Below, piece by piece: positions 51,935-63,945 of a stretch of 64,000 nt of DNA. Origin of the DNA: Diorhabda sublineata (taxonomy: Eukaryota; Arthropoda; Insecta; Coleoptera; Chrysomelidae); assembly GCF_026230105.1 (NCBI RefSeq), contig NW_026614266.1:146082-210081 (forward strand), written 5' to 3'. Position numbers and translations under genes: made by a program. The first letter of the stretch is position 1. Each line of letters opens with the position of its first letter. The notes beneath the pieces are model-generated. The model ran no database searches. It was not told the origin of the DNA and saw only the letters and a list, made by a program, of their open reading frames with translations.

Positions 51935-53250
51935 TCACTCAAATATATGAGAAATGTTGAAATTCGACTTCAAATTAGGAAGATAGACTTTAAAAATTTT
52001 CGATCAACACAAAGTGACAGTTGACCTCAATGGACTTCAATGGATGTTAATCGCCTATATCTGACAAAGTTAGATGCAAACTCTCTCAAATATATAAGAA
52101 ATGTTGAAATTCGACTCCAAATTAGGAAGATAGACTTTGAAAATTTTCAATCAACACAAAGTGACAGTTGACCTCAATGGACTTCAATGGATGTTAATCG
52201 ACGATATCTGACAAAGTTAGATGCGAACTCACTCAAATATATAAGAAATGTTGAAATTCGTCTCCAAATTAGGAAGATAGAATTTGAAAATTTTCAATCA
52301 ACACAAATTGACAATCGACCTCAATGGGCTTCAATGGATGTTAATCGCCTATATCTGACAAAGTTAGATGCAAACTCACTGAAATATATGAGAAATGTTG
52401 AAATTCGACTTCAAATTAGGAAGATAGACTTTAAAAATTTTCAATCAACACAAAGTGACAGTCGACCTCAATTGGCTTCAGTAGATGTTAATCGACGATA
52501 TCTGACAAAGTTAGATGCAAACTCTCTCAAATATATAAGAAATGTTGAAATTCGACTTCAAATTACGAAGATAGACTTTGAAAATTTTCAATCAACACAA
52601 AGTGACAGTTGACCTCAATGGACCTCAATGGATGTTAATCGCGTATATCTGACAAAGTTAGATGCAAACACACTCAAATATATGAGAAATGTTGAAATTT
52701 GACTTCAAATTAGGGAGATAGACTTTAAAAATTTTCAATCAACACAAAGTGATAGTCGACCTCAATGGGCTTCAATGGATGTTAATCGCCTATATCTGAC
52801 AAAGTTAGATGCAAACTCACTCAAATATATGAGAAATGTTGAAATTCGACTTCAAATTAGGAAGATAGACTTTAAAAATTTTCGATCAACACAAAGTGAC
52901 AGTTGACCTCAATGGACTTCAATGGATGTTAATCGCCTATATCTGACAAAGTTAGATGCAAACTCTCTCAAATATATAAGAAATGTTGAAATTCGACTCC
53001 AAATTAGGAAGATAGACTTTGAAAATTTTCAATCAACACAAAGTGACAGTTGACCTCAATGGACTTCAATGGATGTTAATCGACGATATCTGACAAAGTT
53101 AGATGCGAACTCACTCAAATATATAAGAAATGTTGAAATTCGTCTCCAAATTAGGAAGATAGAATTTGAAAATTTTCAATCAACACAAATTGACAATCGA
53201 CCTCAATGGGCTTCAATGGATGTTAATCGCCTATATCTGACAAAGTTAGA
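51935..53250 (+). repeat. ~1.3-kb block, right copy (offset 3675 bp)
   Basis: This is the partner of 48260-49575. A private change is GTGATAGTCG near 52751. After it come two adjacent NRVY units at 53363 and 53510, both with AAAGTAAGATG and TTTTCAATTAAC. They are an obvious single-monomer tandem duplication (53363-53509 and 53510-53656), differing mainly at the right end. Confidence 0.8.
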
Positions 53251-53362
53251 TGCAAACTCACTGAAATATATGAGAAATGTTGAAATTCGACTTCAAATTA
53301 GGAAGATAGACTTTAAAAATTTTCAATCAACACAAAGTGTCAGTTGACCTCAATGGACTTCA

Positions 53363-53656
53363 ATGGATGTTAATCGCGTATATCTGACAAAGTAAGATGC
53401 AAACACACTCAAATATATGAGAAATGTTGAAATTCGACTTCAAATTAGGAAGATAGACTTTGAAAATTTTCAATTAACACAAAGTGACAGTCGACCTCAA
53501 TGGACTTCAATGGATGTTAATCGCGTATATCTGACAAAGTAAGATGCAAACACACTCAAATATATGAGAAATGTTGAAATTCGACTTCAAATTAGGAAGA
53601 TAGACTTTGAAAATTTTCAATTAACACAAAGTGACAGTCGACCTCAATTGGCTTCA
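53363..53656 (+). repeat. Single-monomer tandem duplication
   Basis: Two consecutive monomers share two otherwise rare variants: AAAGTAAGATG (near 53390 and 53537) and CAATTAACAC (near 53472 and 53619). The first ends CTCAATGGACTTCAATGG and the second CTCAATTGGCTTCAGTAG. This is the shortest recent duplication I can see, one unit long. Confidence 0.82.
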
Positions 53657-54302
53657 GTAGATGTTAATCGACGATATCTGACAAAGTTAGATGCAAACTC
53701 TCTCAAATATATAAGAAATGTTGAAATTCGACTTCAAATTAGGAAGATAGACTTTGAAAATTTTCAATCAACACAAATTGACAATCGACCTCAATGGGCT
53801 TCAGTGGATGTTAATCGACGATATCTGACAAAGTTAGATGCGAACTCACTCAAATATATGAGAAATGTTGAAATTCGACTTCAAATTAGGAAGATGGACT
53901 TTAAAAATTTTCGATCAACACAAAGTGACAGTTGACCTCAATGGGCTTCAGTGGATGTTAATCGATGATATCTGACAAAGTTTGATGCAAACTCTCTCAA
54001 ATATATAAGAAATGTTGAAATTCGTCTTCAAATTAGGAAGATATACTTTGAAAATTTCCAATCAACACAAAGTGACAGTTGACCTCAATGGACCTCAATG
54101 GATGTTAATCGCGTATATCTGACAAAGTTAGATGCAAACACACTCCAATATATGAGAAATGTTGAAATTTGACTTCAAATTAGGGAGATAGACTTTAAAA
54201 ATTTACAATCAACACAAAGTGACAGTCGACCTCAATGGGCTTCAATGGATGTTAATCGCCTATATCTGACAAAGTTAGATGCAAACTCACTCAAATATAT
54301 GA

Positions 54303-57095
54303 GAAATGTTGAAATTCGACTTCAAATTAGGAAGAGAGACTTTGAAAATTTTCAATGAACACAAATTGACAATCGACCTCAATGGGCTTCAGTGGATGTT
54401 AATCGCCTATATCTGACAAAGTTAGATGCAAACTCTCTCAAATATATAAGAAATGTTGAAATTCGACTCCAAATTAGGAAGATAGACTTTAAAAATTTTC
54501 AATCAACACAAAGTGACAGATGACCTCAATGGACTTCAATGGATGTTAATCGACGATATCTGACAAAGTTAGATGCGAACTCACTCAAATATATAAGAAA
54601 TGTTGAAATTCGTCTCCAAATTAGGAAGATAGACTTTGAAAATTTTCAATCAACACAAATTGACAATCGACCTCAATGGGCTTCAATGGATGTTAATCGC
54701 CTATATCTGACAAAGTTAGATGCAAACTCACTCAAATATATGACAAATGTTGAAATTCGACTTCAAATTAGGAAGTTAGACTTTGAAAATTTTCAATCAA
54801 CACAAATTGACAATCGACCTCAATGGGCTTCAGTGGATGTTAATCGACGATATCTGACAAAGTTAGATGCGAACTCACTCAAATATATGAGAAATGTTGA
54901 AATTCGACTTCAAATTAGGAAGATAGACTTTAAAAATTTTCGATCAACACAAAGTGACAGTTGACCTAAATGGGCTTCAGTGGATGTTAATCGACGATAT
55001 CTGACAAAGTTTGATGCAAACTCTCTCAAATATATGAGAAATGTTGAAATTCGACTTCAAATTAGGAAGATAGAGTTTAAAAATTTTCGATCAACACAAA
55101 GTGACAGTTGACCTCAATGGGCTTCAGTGGATGTTAATCGACGATATCTGACAAAGTTTGATGCAAACTCTCTCAAATATATAAGAAATGTTGAAATTCG
55201 ACTTCAAATTAGGGAGATAGACTTTAAAAATTTTCAATCAACACAAAGTGACAGTTGACCTCAATGGGCTTCAGTGGATGTTAATCGACGATATCTGACA
55301 AAGTTTGATGCAAACTCTCTCAAATATATGAGAAATGTTGAAATTCGACTTCAAATTAGGAAGATAGACTTTGAAAATTTTCAATCAACACAAAGTGACA
55401 GTTGACCTCAATGGACCTCAATGGATGTTAATCGCCTATATCTGACAAAGTTAGATGCAAACTCACTCAAATATATGAGAAATGTTGAAATTCGACTTCA
55501 AATTAGGAAGATAGACTTTAAAAATTTTCGATCAACACAAAGTGACAGTTGACCTCAATGGACTTCAATGGATGTTAATCGCCTATATCTGACAAAGTTA
55601 GATGCAAACTCTCTCAAATATATAAGAAATGTTGAAATTCGACTTCAAATTAGGAAGATAGACTTTAAAAATTTTCGATCAACACAAAGTGACAGTTGAC
55701 CTAAATGGGCTTCAGTGGATGTTAATCGACGATATCTGACAAAGTTAGATGCAAACTCTCTCAAATATATAAGAAATGTTGAAATTCGACTTCAAATTAG
55801 GAAGATAGACTTTAAAAATTTTCGATCAACACAAAGTGACAGTTGACCTAAATGGGCTTCAGTGGATGTTAATCGACGATATCTGACAAAGTTTGATGCA
55901 AACTCTCTCAAATATATGAGAAATGTTGAAATTCGACTTCAAATTAGGAAGATAGAGTTTAAAAATTTTCGATCAACACAAAGTGACAGTTGACCTCAAT
56001 GGGCTTCAGTGGATGTTAATCGACGATATCTGACAAAGTTTGATGCAAACTCTCTCAAATATATAAGAAATGTTGAAATTCGACTTCAAATTAGGGAGAT
56101 AGACTTTAAAAATTTTCAATCAACACAAAGTGACAGTTGACCTCAATGGGCTTCAGTGGATGTTAATCGACGATATCTGACAAAGTTAGATGCAAACACA
56201 CTCAAATATATGAGAAATGTTGAAATTTGACTTCAAATTAGGGAGATAGACTTTAAAAATTTTCAATCAACACAAAGTGACAGTCGACCTCAATGGGCTT
56301 CAATGGATGTTAATCGCCTATATCTGACAAAGTTAGATGCAAACTCACTCAAATATATGAGAAATGTTGAAATTCGACTTCAAATTAGGAAGATAGACTT
56401 TAAAAATTTTCGATCAACACAAAGTGACAGTTGACCTCAATGGACTTCAATGGATGTTAATCGCCTATATCTGACAAAGTTAGATGCAAACTCTCTCAAA
56501 TATATAAGAAATGTTGAAATTCGACTCCAAATTAGGAAGATAGACTTTGAAAATTTTCAATCAACACAAAGTGACAGTTGACCTCAATGGACTTCAATGG
56601 ATGTTAATCGACGATATCTGACAAAGTTAGATGCGAACTCACTCAAATATATAAGAAATGTTGAAATTCGTCTCCAAATTAGGAAGATAGAATTTGAAAA
56701 TTTTCAATCAACACAAATTGACAATCGACCTCAATGGGCTTCAATGGATGTTAATCGCCTATATCTGACAAAGTTAGATGCAAACTCACTGAAATATATG
56801 AGAAATGTTGAAATTCGACTTCAAATTAGGAAGATAGACTTTAAAAATTTTCAATCAACACAAAGTGACAGTCGACCTCAATTGGCTTCAGTAGATGTTA
56901 ATCGACGATATCTGACAAAGTTAGATGCGAACTCACTCAAATATATAAGAAATGTTGAAATTCGTCTCCAAATTAGGAAGATAGACTTTGAAAATTTTCA
57001 ATCAACACAAATTGACAATCGACCTCAATGGGCTTCAATGGATGTTAATCGCCTATATCTGACAAAGTTAGATGCAAACTCACTCAAATATATGA
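54303..57095 (+). repeat. 19-mer HOR, 2793 bp, copy 1
   Basis: This unit is repeated at 57096-59720 with a period of exactly 19 x 147 bp. Markers at matching positions are TTTTCAATGAACAC (about 54351/57144), GACAGATGACC (54513/57306), ATATGACAAATG with GAAGTTAGAC (about 54739/57532), and GTTGACCTAAATGGG at three pairs. Also matching are GAGTTTAAAAATTTTCGATC (about 55073/57866) and CTCACTGAAATATATG (about 56785/59578). The left edge is set where ATATGAGAAATG (54298) faces ATATGACAAATG (57091). Confidence 0.88.
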
Positions 57096-59720
57096 CAAAT
57101 GTTGAAATTCGACTTCAAATTAGGAAGAGAGACTTTGAAAATTTTCAATGAACACAAATTGACAATCGACCTCAATGGGCTTCAGTGGATGTTAATCGCC
57201 TATATCTGACAAAGTTAGATGCAAACTCTCTCAAATATATAAGAAATGTTGAAATTCGACTCCAAATTAGGAAGATAGACTTTAAAAATTTTCAATCAAC
57301 ACAAAGTGACAGATGACCTCAATGGACTTCAATGGATGTTAATCGACGATATCTGACAAAGTTAGATGCGAACTCACTCAAATATATAAGAAATGTTGAA
57401 ATTCGTCTCCAAATTAGGAAGATAGACTTTGAAAATTTTCAATCAACACAAATTGACAATCGACCTCAATGGGCTTCAATGGATGTTAATCGCCTATATC
57501 TGACAAAGTTAGATGCAAACTCACTCAAATATATGACAAATGTTGAAATTCGACTTCAAATTAGGAAGTTAGACTTTGAAAATTTTCAATCAACACAAAT
57601 TGACAATCGACCTCAATGGGCTTCAGTGGATGTTAATCGACGATATCTGACAAAGTTAGATGCGAACTCACTCAAATATATGAGAAATGTTGAAATTCGA
57701 CTTCAAATTAGGAAGATAGACTTTAAAAATTTTCGATCAACACAAAGTGACAGTTGACCTAAATGGGCTTCAGTGGATGTTAATCGACGATATCTGACAA
57801 AGTTTGATGCAAACTCTCTCAAATATATGAGAAATGTTGAAATTCGACTTCAAATTAGGAAGATAGAGTTTAAAAATTTTCGATCAACACAAAGTGACAG
57901 TTGACCTCAATGGGCTTCAGTGGATGTTAATCGACGATATCTGACAAAGTTTGATGCAAACTCTCTCAAATATATAAGAAATGTTGAAATTCGACTTCAA
58001 ATTAGGGAGATAGACTTTAAAAATTTTCAATCAACACAAAGTGACAGTTGACCTCAATGGGCTTCAGTGGATGTTAATCGACGATATCTGACAAAGTTTG
58101 ATGCAAACTCTCTCAAATATATGAGAAATGTTGAAATTCGACTTCAAATTAGGAAGATAGACTTTGAAAATTTTCAATCAACACAAAGTGACAGTTGACC
58201 TCAATGGACCTCAATGGATGTTAATCGCCTATATCTGACAAAGTTAGATGCAAACTCACTCAAATATATGAGAAATGTTGAAATTCGACTTCAAATTAGG
58301 AAGATAGACTTTAAAAATTTTCGATCAACACAAAGTGACAGTTGACCTCAATGGACTTCAATGGATGTTAATCGCCTATATCTGACAAAGTTAGATGCAA
58401 ACTCTCTCAAATATATAAGAAATGTTGAAATTCGACTTCAAATTAGGAAGATAGACTTTAAAAATTTTCGATCAACACAAAGTGACAGTTGACCTAAATG
58501 GGCTTCAGTGGATGTTAATCGACGATATCTGACAAAGTTAGATGCAAACTCTCTCAAATATATAAGAAATGTTGAAATTCGACTTCAAATTAGGAAGATA
58601 GACTTTAAAAATTTTCGATCAACACAAAGTGACAGTTGACCTAAATGGGCTTCAGTGGATGTTAATCGACGATATCTGACAAAGTTTGATGCAAACTCTC
58701 TCAAATATATGAGAAATGTTGAAATTCGACTTCAAATTAGGAAGATAGAGTTTAAAAATTTTCGATCAACACAAAGTGACAGTTGACCTCAATGGGCTTC
58801 AGTGGATGTTAATCGACGATATCTGACAAAGTTTGATGCAAACTCTCTCAAATATATAAGAAATGTTGAAATTCGACTTCAAATTAGGGAGATAGACTTT
58901 AAAAATTTTCAATCAACACAAAGTGACAGTTGACCTCAATGGGCTTCAGTGGATGTTAATCGACGATATCTGACAAAGTTAGATGCAAACACACTCAAAT
59001 ATATGAGAAATGTTGAAATTTGACTTCAAATTAGGGAGATAGACTTTAAAAATTTTCAATCAACACAAAGTGACAGTCGACCTCAATGGGCTTCAATGGA
59101 TGTTAATCGCCTATATCTGACAAAGTTAGATGCAAACTCACTCAAATATATGAGAAATGTTGAAATTCGACTTCAAATTAGGAAGATAGACTTTAAAAAT
59201 TTTCGATCAACACAAAGTGACAGTTGACCTCAATGGACTTCAATGGATGTTAATCGCCTATATCTGACAAAGTTAGATGCAAACTCTCTCAAATATATAA
59301 GAAATGTTGAAATTCGACTCCAAATTAGGAAGATAGACTTTGAAAATTTTCAATCAACACAAAGTGACAGTTGACCTCAATGGACTTCAATGGATGTTAA
59401 TCGACGATATCTGACAAAGTTAGATGCGAACTCACTCAAATATATAAGAAATGTTGAAATTCGTCTCCAAATTAGGAAGATAGAATTTGAAAATTTTCAA
59501 TCAACACAAATTGACAATCGACCTCAATGGGCTTCAATGGATGTTAATCGCCTATATCTGACAAAGTTAGATGCAAACTCACTGAAATATATGAGAAATG
59601 TTGAAATTCGACTTCAAATTAGGAAGATAGACTTTAAAAATTTTCAATCAACACAAAGTGACAGTCGACCTCAATTGGCTTCAGTAGATGTTAATCGACG
59701 ATATCTGACAAAGTTAGATG
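57096..59720 (+). repeat. 19-mer HOR, 2793 bp, copy 2 (about 18 monomers)
   Basis: This is the partner of 54303-57095. I saw no difference between the two in the parts I compared. The match stops near 59721, where the left copy has GCGAACTCACTC and this one GCAAACTCTCTC followed by TTACGAAG. This is the longest apparently identical pair in the window. Confidence 0.87.
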
Positions 59721-62475
59721 CAAACTCTCTCAAATATATAAGAAATGTTGAAATTCGACTTCAAATTACGAAGATAGACTTTGAAAATTTTCAATCAACA
59801 CAAATTGACAATCGACCTCAATGGGCTTCAATGGATGTTAATCGCGTATATCTGACAAAGTTAGATGCAAACACACTCAAATATATGACAAATGTTGAAA
59901 TTCGACTTCAAATTAGGAAGATAGACTTTAAAAATTTTCGATCAACACAAAGTGACAGTTGACCTCAATGGGCTTCAGTGGATGTTAATCGACGATATCT
60001 GACAAAGTTTGATGCAAACTCTCTCAAATATATGAGAAATGTTGAAATTCGACTTCAAATTAGGAAGATAGACTTTGAAAATTTTCAATCAACACAAAGT
60101 GACAGTTGACCTCAATGGACCTCAATGGATGTTAATCGCGTATATCTGACAAAGTTAGATGCAAACACACTCAAATATATGAGAAATGTTGAAATTTGAC
60201 TTCAAATTAGGGAGATAGACTTTGAAAATTTTCAATCAACACAAAGTGACAGTTGACCTCAATGGACTTCAATGGATGTTAATCGACGATATCTGACAAA
60301 GTTAGATGCGAACTCACTCAAATATATAAGAAATGTTGAAATTCGTCTCCAAATTAGGAAGATAGAATTTGAAAATTTTCAATCAACACAAATTGACAAT
60401 CGACCTCAATGGGCTTCAATGGATGTTAATCGCCTATATCTGACAAAGTTAGATGCAAACTCACTCAAATATATGAGAAATGTTGAAATTCGACTTCAAA
60501 TTAGGAAGATAGACTTTAAAAATTTTCAATCAACACAAAGTGACAGTCGACCTCAATGGGCTTCAATGGATGTTAATCGCCAATATCTGACAAAGTTAGA
60601 TGCAAACTCACTCAAATATATGAGAAATGTTGAAATTCAACTTCAAATTAGGAAGATAGACTTTAAAAATTTTCAATCAACACAAAGTGACAGTCGACCT
60701 CAATGGGCTTCAATGGATGTTAATCGCCTATATCTGACAAAGTTAGATGCAAACTCACTCAAATATATGAGAAATGTTGAAATTCGACTTCAAATTAGGA
60801 AGATAGACTTTAAAAATTTTCGATCAACACAAAGTGACAGTTGACCTCAATGGACTTCAATGGATATTAATCGCCTATATCTGACAGAGTTAGATGCAAA
60901 CTCTCTCAAATATATAAGAAATGTTGAAATTCGACTCCAAATTAGGAAGATAGACTTTGAAAATTTTCAATCAACACAAAGTGACAGTTGACCTCAATGG
61001 ACTTCAATGGATGTTAATCGACGATATCTGACAAAGTTAGATGCGAACTCACTCAAATATATAAGAAATGTTGAAATTCGTCTCCAAATTAGGAAGATAG
61101 AATTTGAAAATTTTCAATCAACACAAATTGACAATCGACCTCAATGGGCTTCAATGGATGTTAATCGCCTATATCTGACAAAGTTAGATGCAAACTCACT
61201 CAAATATATGAGAAATGTTGAAATTCGACTTCAAATTAGGAAGATAGACTTTGAAAATTTTCAATCAACACAACGTGACAGTTGATCTCAATGGGCTTCA
61301 ATGGATGTTAATCGCGTATATCTGACAAAGTTAGATGCAAACACACTCAAATATATGACAAATGTTGAAATTCGACTTCAAATTAGGAAGATAGACTTTG
61401 AAAATTTTCAATCAACACAAAGTGACAATCGACCTCAATTGGCTTCAGTAGATGTTAATCGACGATATCTGACAAAGTTAGATGCAAACTCTCTCAAATA
61501 TATAAGAAATGTTGAAATTCGACTTCAAATTACGAAGATAGACTTTGAAAATTTTCAATCAACACAAATTGACAATCGACCTCAATGGGCTTCAGTGGAT
61601 GTTAATCGACGATATCTGACAAAGTTAGATGCGAACTCACTCAAATATATGAGAAATGTTGAAATTCGACTTCAAATTAGGAAGATAGACTTTAAAAATT
61701 TTCGATCAACACAAAGTGACAGTTGACCTCAATGGGCTTCAGTGGATGTTAATCGACGATATCTGACAAAGTTTGATGCAAACTCTCTCAAATATATGAG
61801 AAATGTTGAAATTCGACTTCAAATTAGGAAGATAGACTTTAAAAATTTTCAATCAACACAAAGTGTCAGTTGACCTCAATGGACTTCAATGGATGTTAAT
61901 CGCGTATATCTGACAAAGTTAGATGCAAACACACTCAAATATATGAGAAATGTTGAAATTCGACTTCAAATTAGGAAGATAGACTTTGAAATTTTCAATC
62001 AACACAAAGTGACAGTTGACCTCAATGCACCTCAATGGATGTTAATCGCGTATATCTGACAAAGTTAGATGCAAACACACTCAAATATATGAGAAATGTT
62101 GAAATTTGACTTCAAATTAGGGAGATAGACTTTAAAAATTTTCAATCAACACAAAGTGACAGTCGACCTCAATGGGCTTCAATGGATGTTAATCGCCTAT
62201 ATCTGACAAAGTTAGATGCAAACTCACTCAAATATATGAGAAATGTTGAAATTCGACTTCAAATTAGGAAGAGAGACTTTGAAAATTTTCAATGAACACA
62301 AATTGACAATCGACCTCAATGGGCTTCAATGGATGTTAATCGCCTATATCTGACAAAGTTAGATGCAAACTCACTCAAATATATGAGAAATGTTGAAATT
62401 CGACTTCAAATTAGGAAGATAGACTTTGAAAATTTTCGATCAACACAAAGTGACAGTTGACCTCAATGGACTTCA
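59721..62475 (+). repeat. Mixed monomers of the right-hand domain
   Basis: This stretch uses the right-hand markers (GCGAACTC, CGTCTCC, GATAGAATTTG, TTACGAAG, ATATGACAAATG) without one clear long period. A run at 60272-60844 is open for 190 codons and contains two near-identical adjacent units with GACTTTAAAAATTTTCAATC. One of them has CGCCAATATC near 60580 and ATTCAACTTC near 60644. Private changes include ATGGATATT at 60860, CTGACAGAG near 60881, CAACGTGACAG near 61271 and GTTGATCTC near 61281. The last A-deletion is near 61988. Confidence 0.7.
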
Positions 62476-62599
62476 ATGGATGTTAATCGCCTATATCTGA
62501 CAAAGTTAGATGCAAACTCTCTCAAATATATAAGAAATGTTGAAATTCGACTCCAAATTAGGAAGATAGACTTTGAAAATTTTCAATCAACACAAAGTG

Positions 62600-63559
62600 A
62601 CAGTCGACCTCAATTGGCTTCAGTAGATGTTAATCGACGATATCTGACAAAGTTAGATGCAAACTCTCTCAAATATATAAGAAATGTTGAAATTCGACTT
62701 CAAATTACGAAGATAGACTTTGAAAATTTTCAATCAACACAAATTGACAATCGACCTCAATGGGCTTCAGTGGATGTTAATCGACGATATCTGACAAAGT
62801 TAGATGCAAACTCTCTCAAATATATAAGAAATGTTGAAATTCGACTCCAAATTAGGAAGATAGACTTTAAAAATTTTCAATCAACACAAAGTGACAGTCG
62901 ACCTCAATTGGCTTCAGTAGATGTTAATTGACGATATCTGACAAAGTTAGATGCAAACTCTCTCAAATATATGAGAAATGTTGAAATTCGACTTCAAATT
63001 AGGAAGATAGACTTTAAAAATTTTCGATCAACACAAAGTGACAGTTGACCTCAATGGGCTTCAGTGGATGTTAATCGACGACATCTGACAAAGTTTGATG
63101 CAATCTCTCTCAAATATATAAGAAATGTTGAAATTCGACTTCAAATTACGAAGATAGACTTTGAAAATTTTCAATCAACACAAATTGACAGTCGACCTCA
63201 ATTGGCTTCAGTAGATGTTAATCGACGATATCTGACAAAGTTAGATGCAAACTCTCTCAAATATATAAGAAATGTTGAAATTCGACTTCAAATTACGAAG
63301 ATAGACTTTGAAAATTTTCAATCAACACAAATTGACAATCGACCTCAATGGGCTTCAGTGGATGTTAATCGACGATATCTGACAAAGTTAGATGCAAACT
63401 CTCTCAAATATATAAGAAATGTTGAAATTCGACTCCAAATTAGGAAGATAGACTTTAAAAATTTTCAATCAACACAAAGTGACAGTCGACCTCAATTGGC
63501 TTCAGTAGATGTTAATTGACGATATCTGACAAAGTTAGATGCAAACTCTCTCAAATATA
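62600..63559 (+). repeat. Local 4-mer offset (588 bp)
   Basis: The stretch 62600-62971 matches 63188-63559 shifted by 4 x 147 bp. Shared markers are CAAATTACGAAG (62702/63290), an NRRY unit with CTCCAAATT, and GTTAATTGACGAT (about 62926/63514), where CGA has become TGA at the unit start. The match ends where ATATGAG faces ATATAAG. Confidence 0.78.
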
Positions 63560-63945
63560 TAAGAAATGTTGAAATTCGACTTCAAATTAGGAAGATAGAC
63601 TTTGAAAATTTTCAATCAACACAAATTGACAATCGACCTCAATGGGCTTCAATGGATGTTAATCGCGTATATCTGACAAAGTTAGATGCAAACACACTCA
63701 AATATATGACAAATGTTGAAATTCGACTTCAAATTAGGAAGATAGACTTTGAAAATTTTCAATCAACACAAAGTGACAGTCGACCTCAATTGGCTTCAGT
63801 AGATGTTAATCGACGATATCTGACAAAGTTAGATGCAAACTCTCTCAAATATATAAGAAATGTTGAAATTCGACTTCAAATTACGAAGATAGACTTTGAA
63901 AATTTTCAATCAACACAAATTGACAGTCGACCTCAATTGGCTTCA

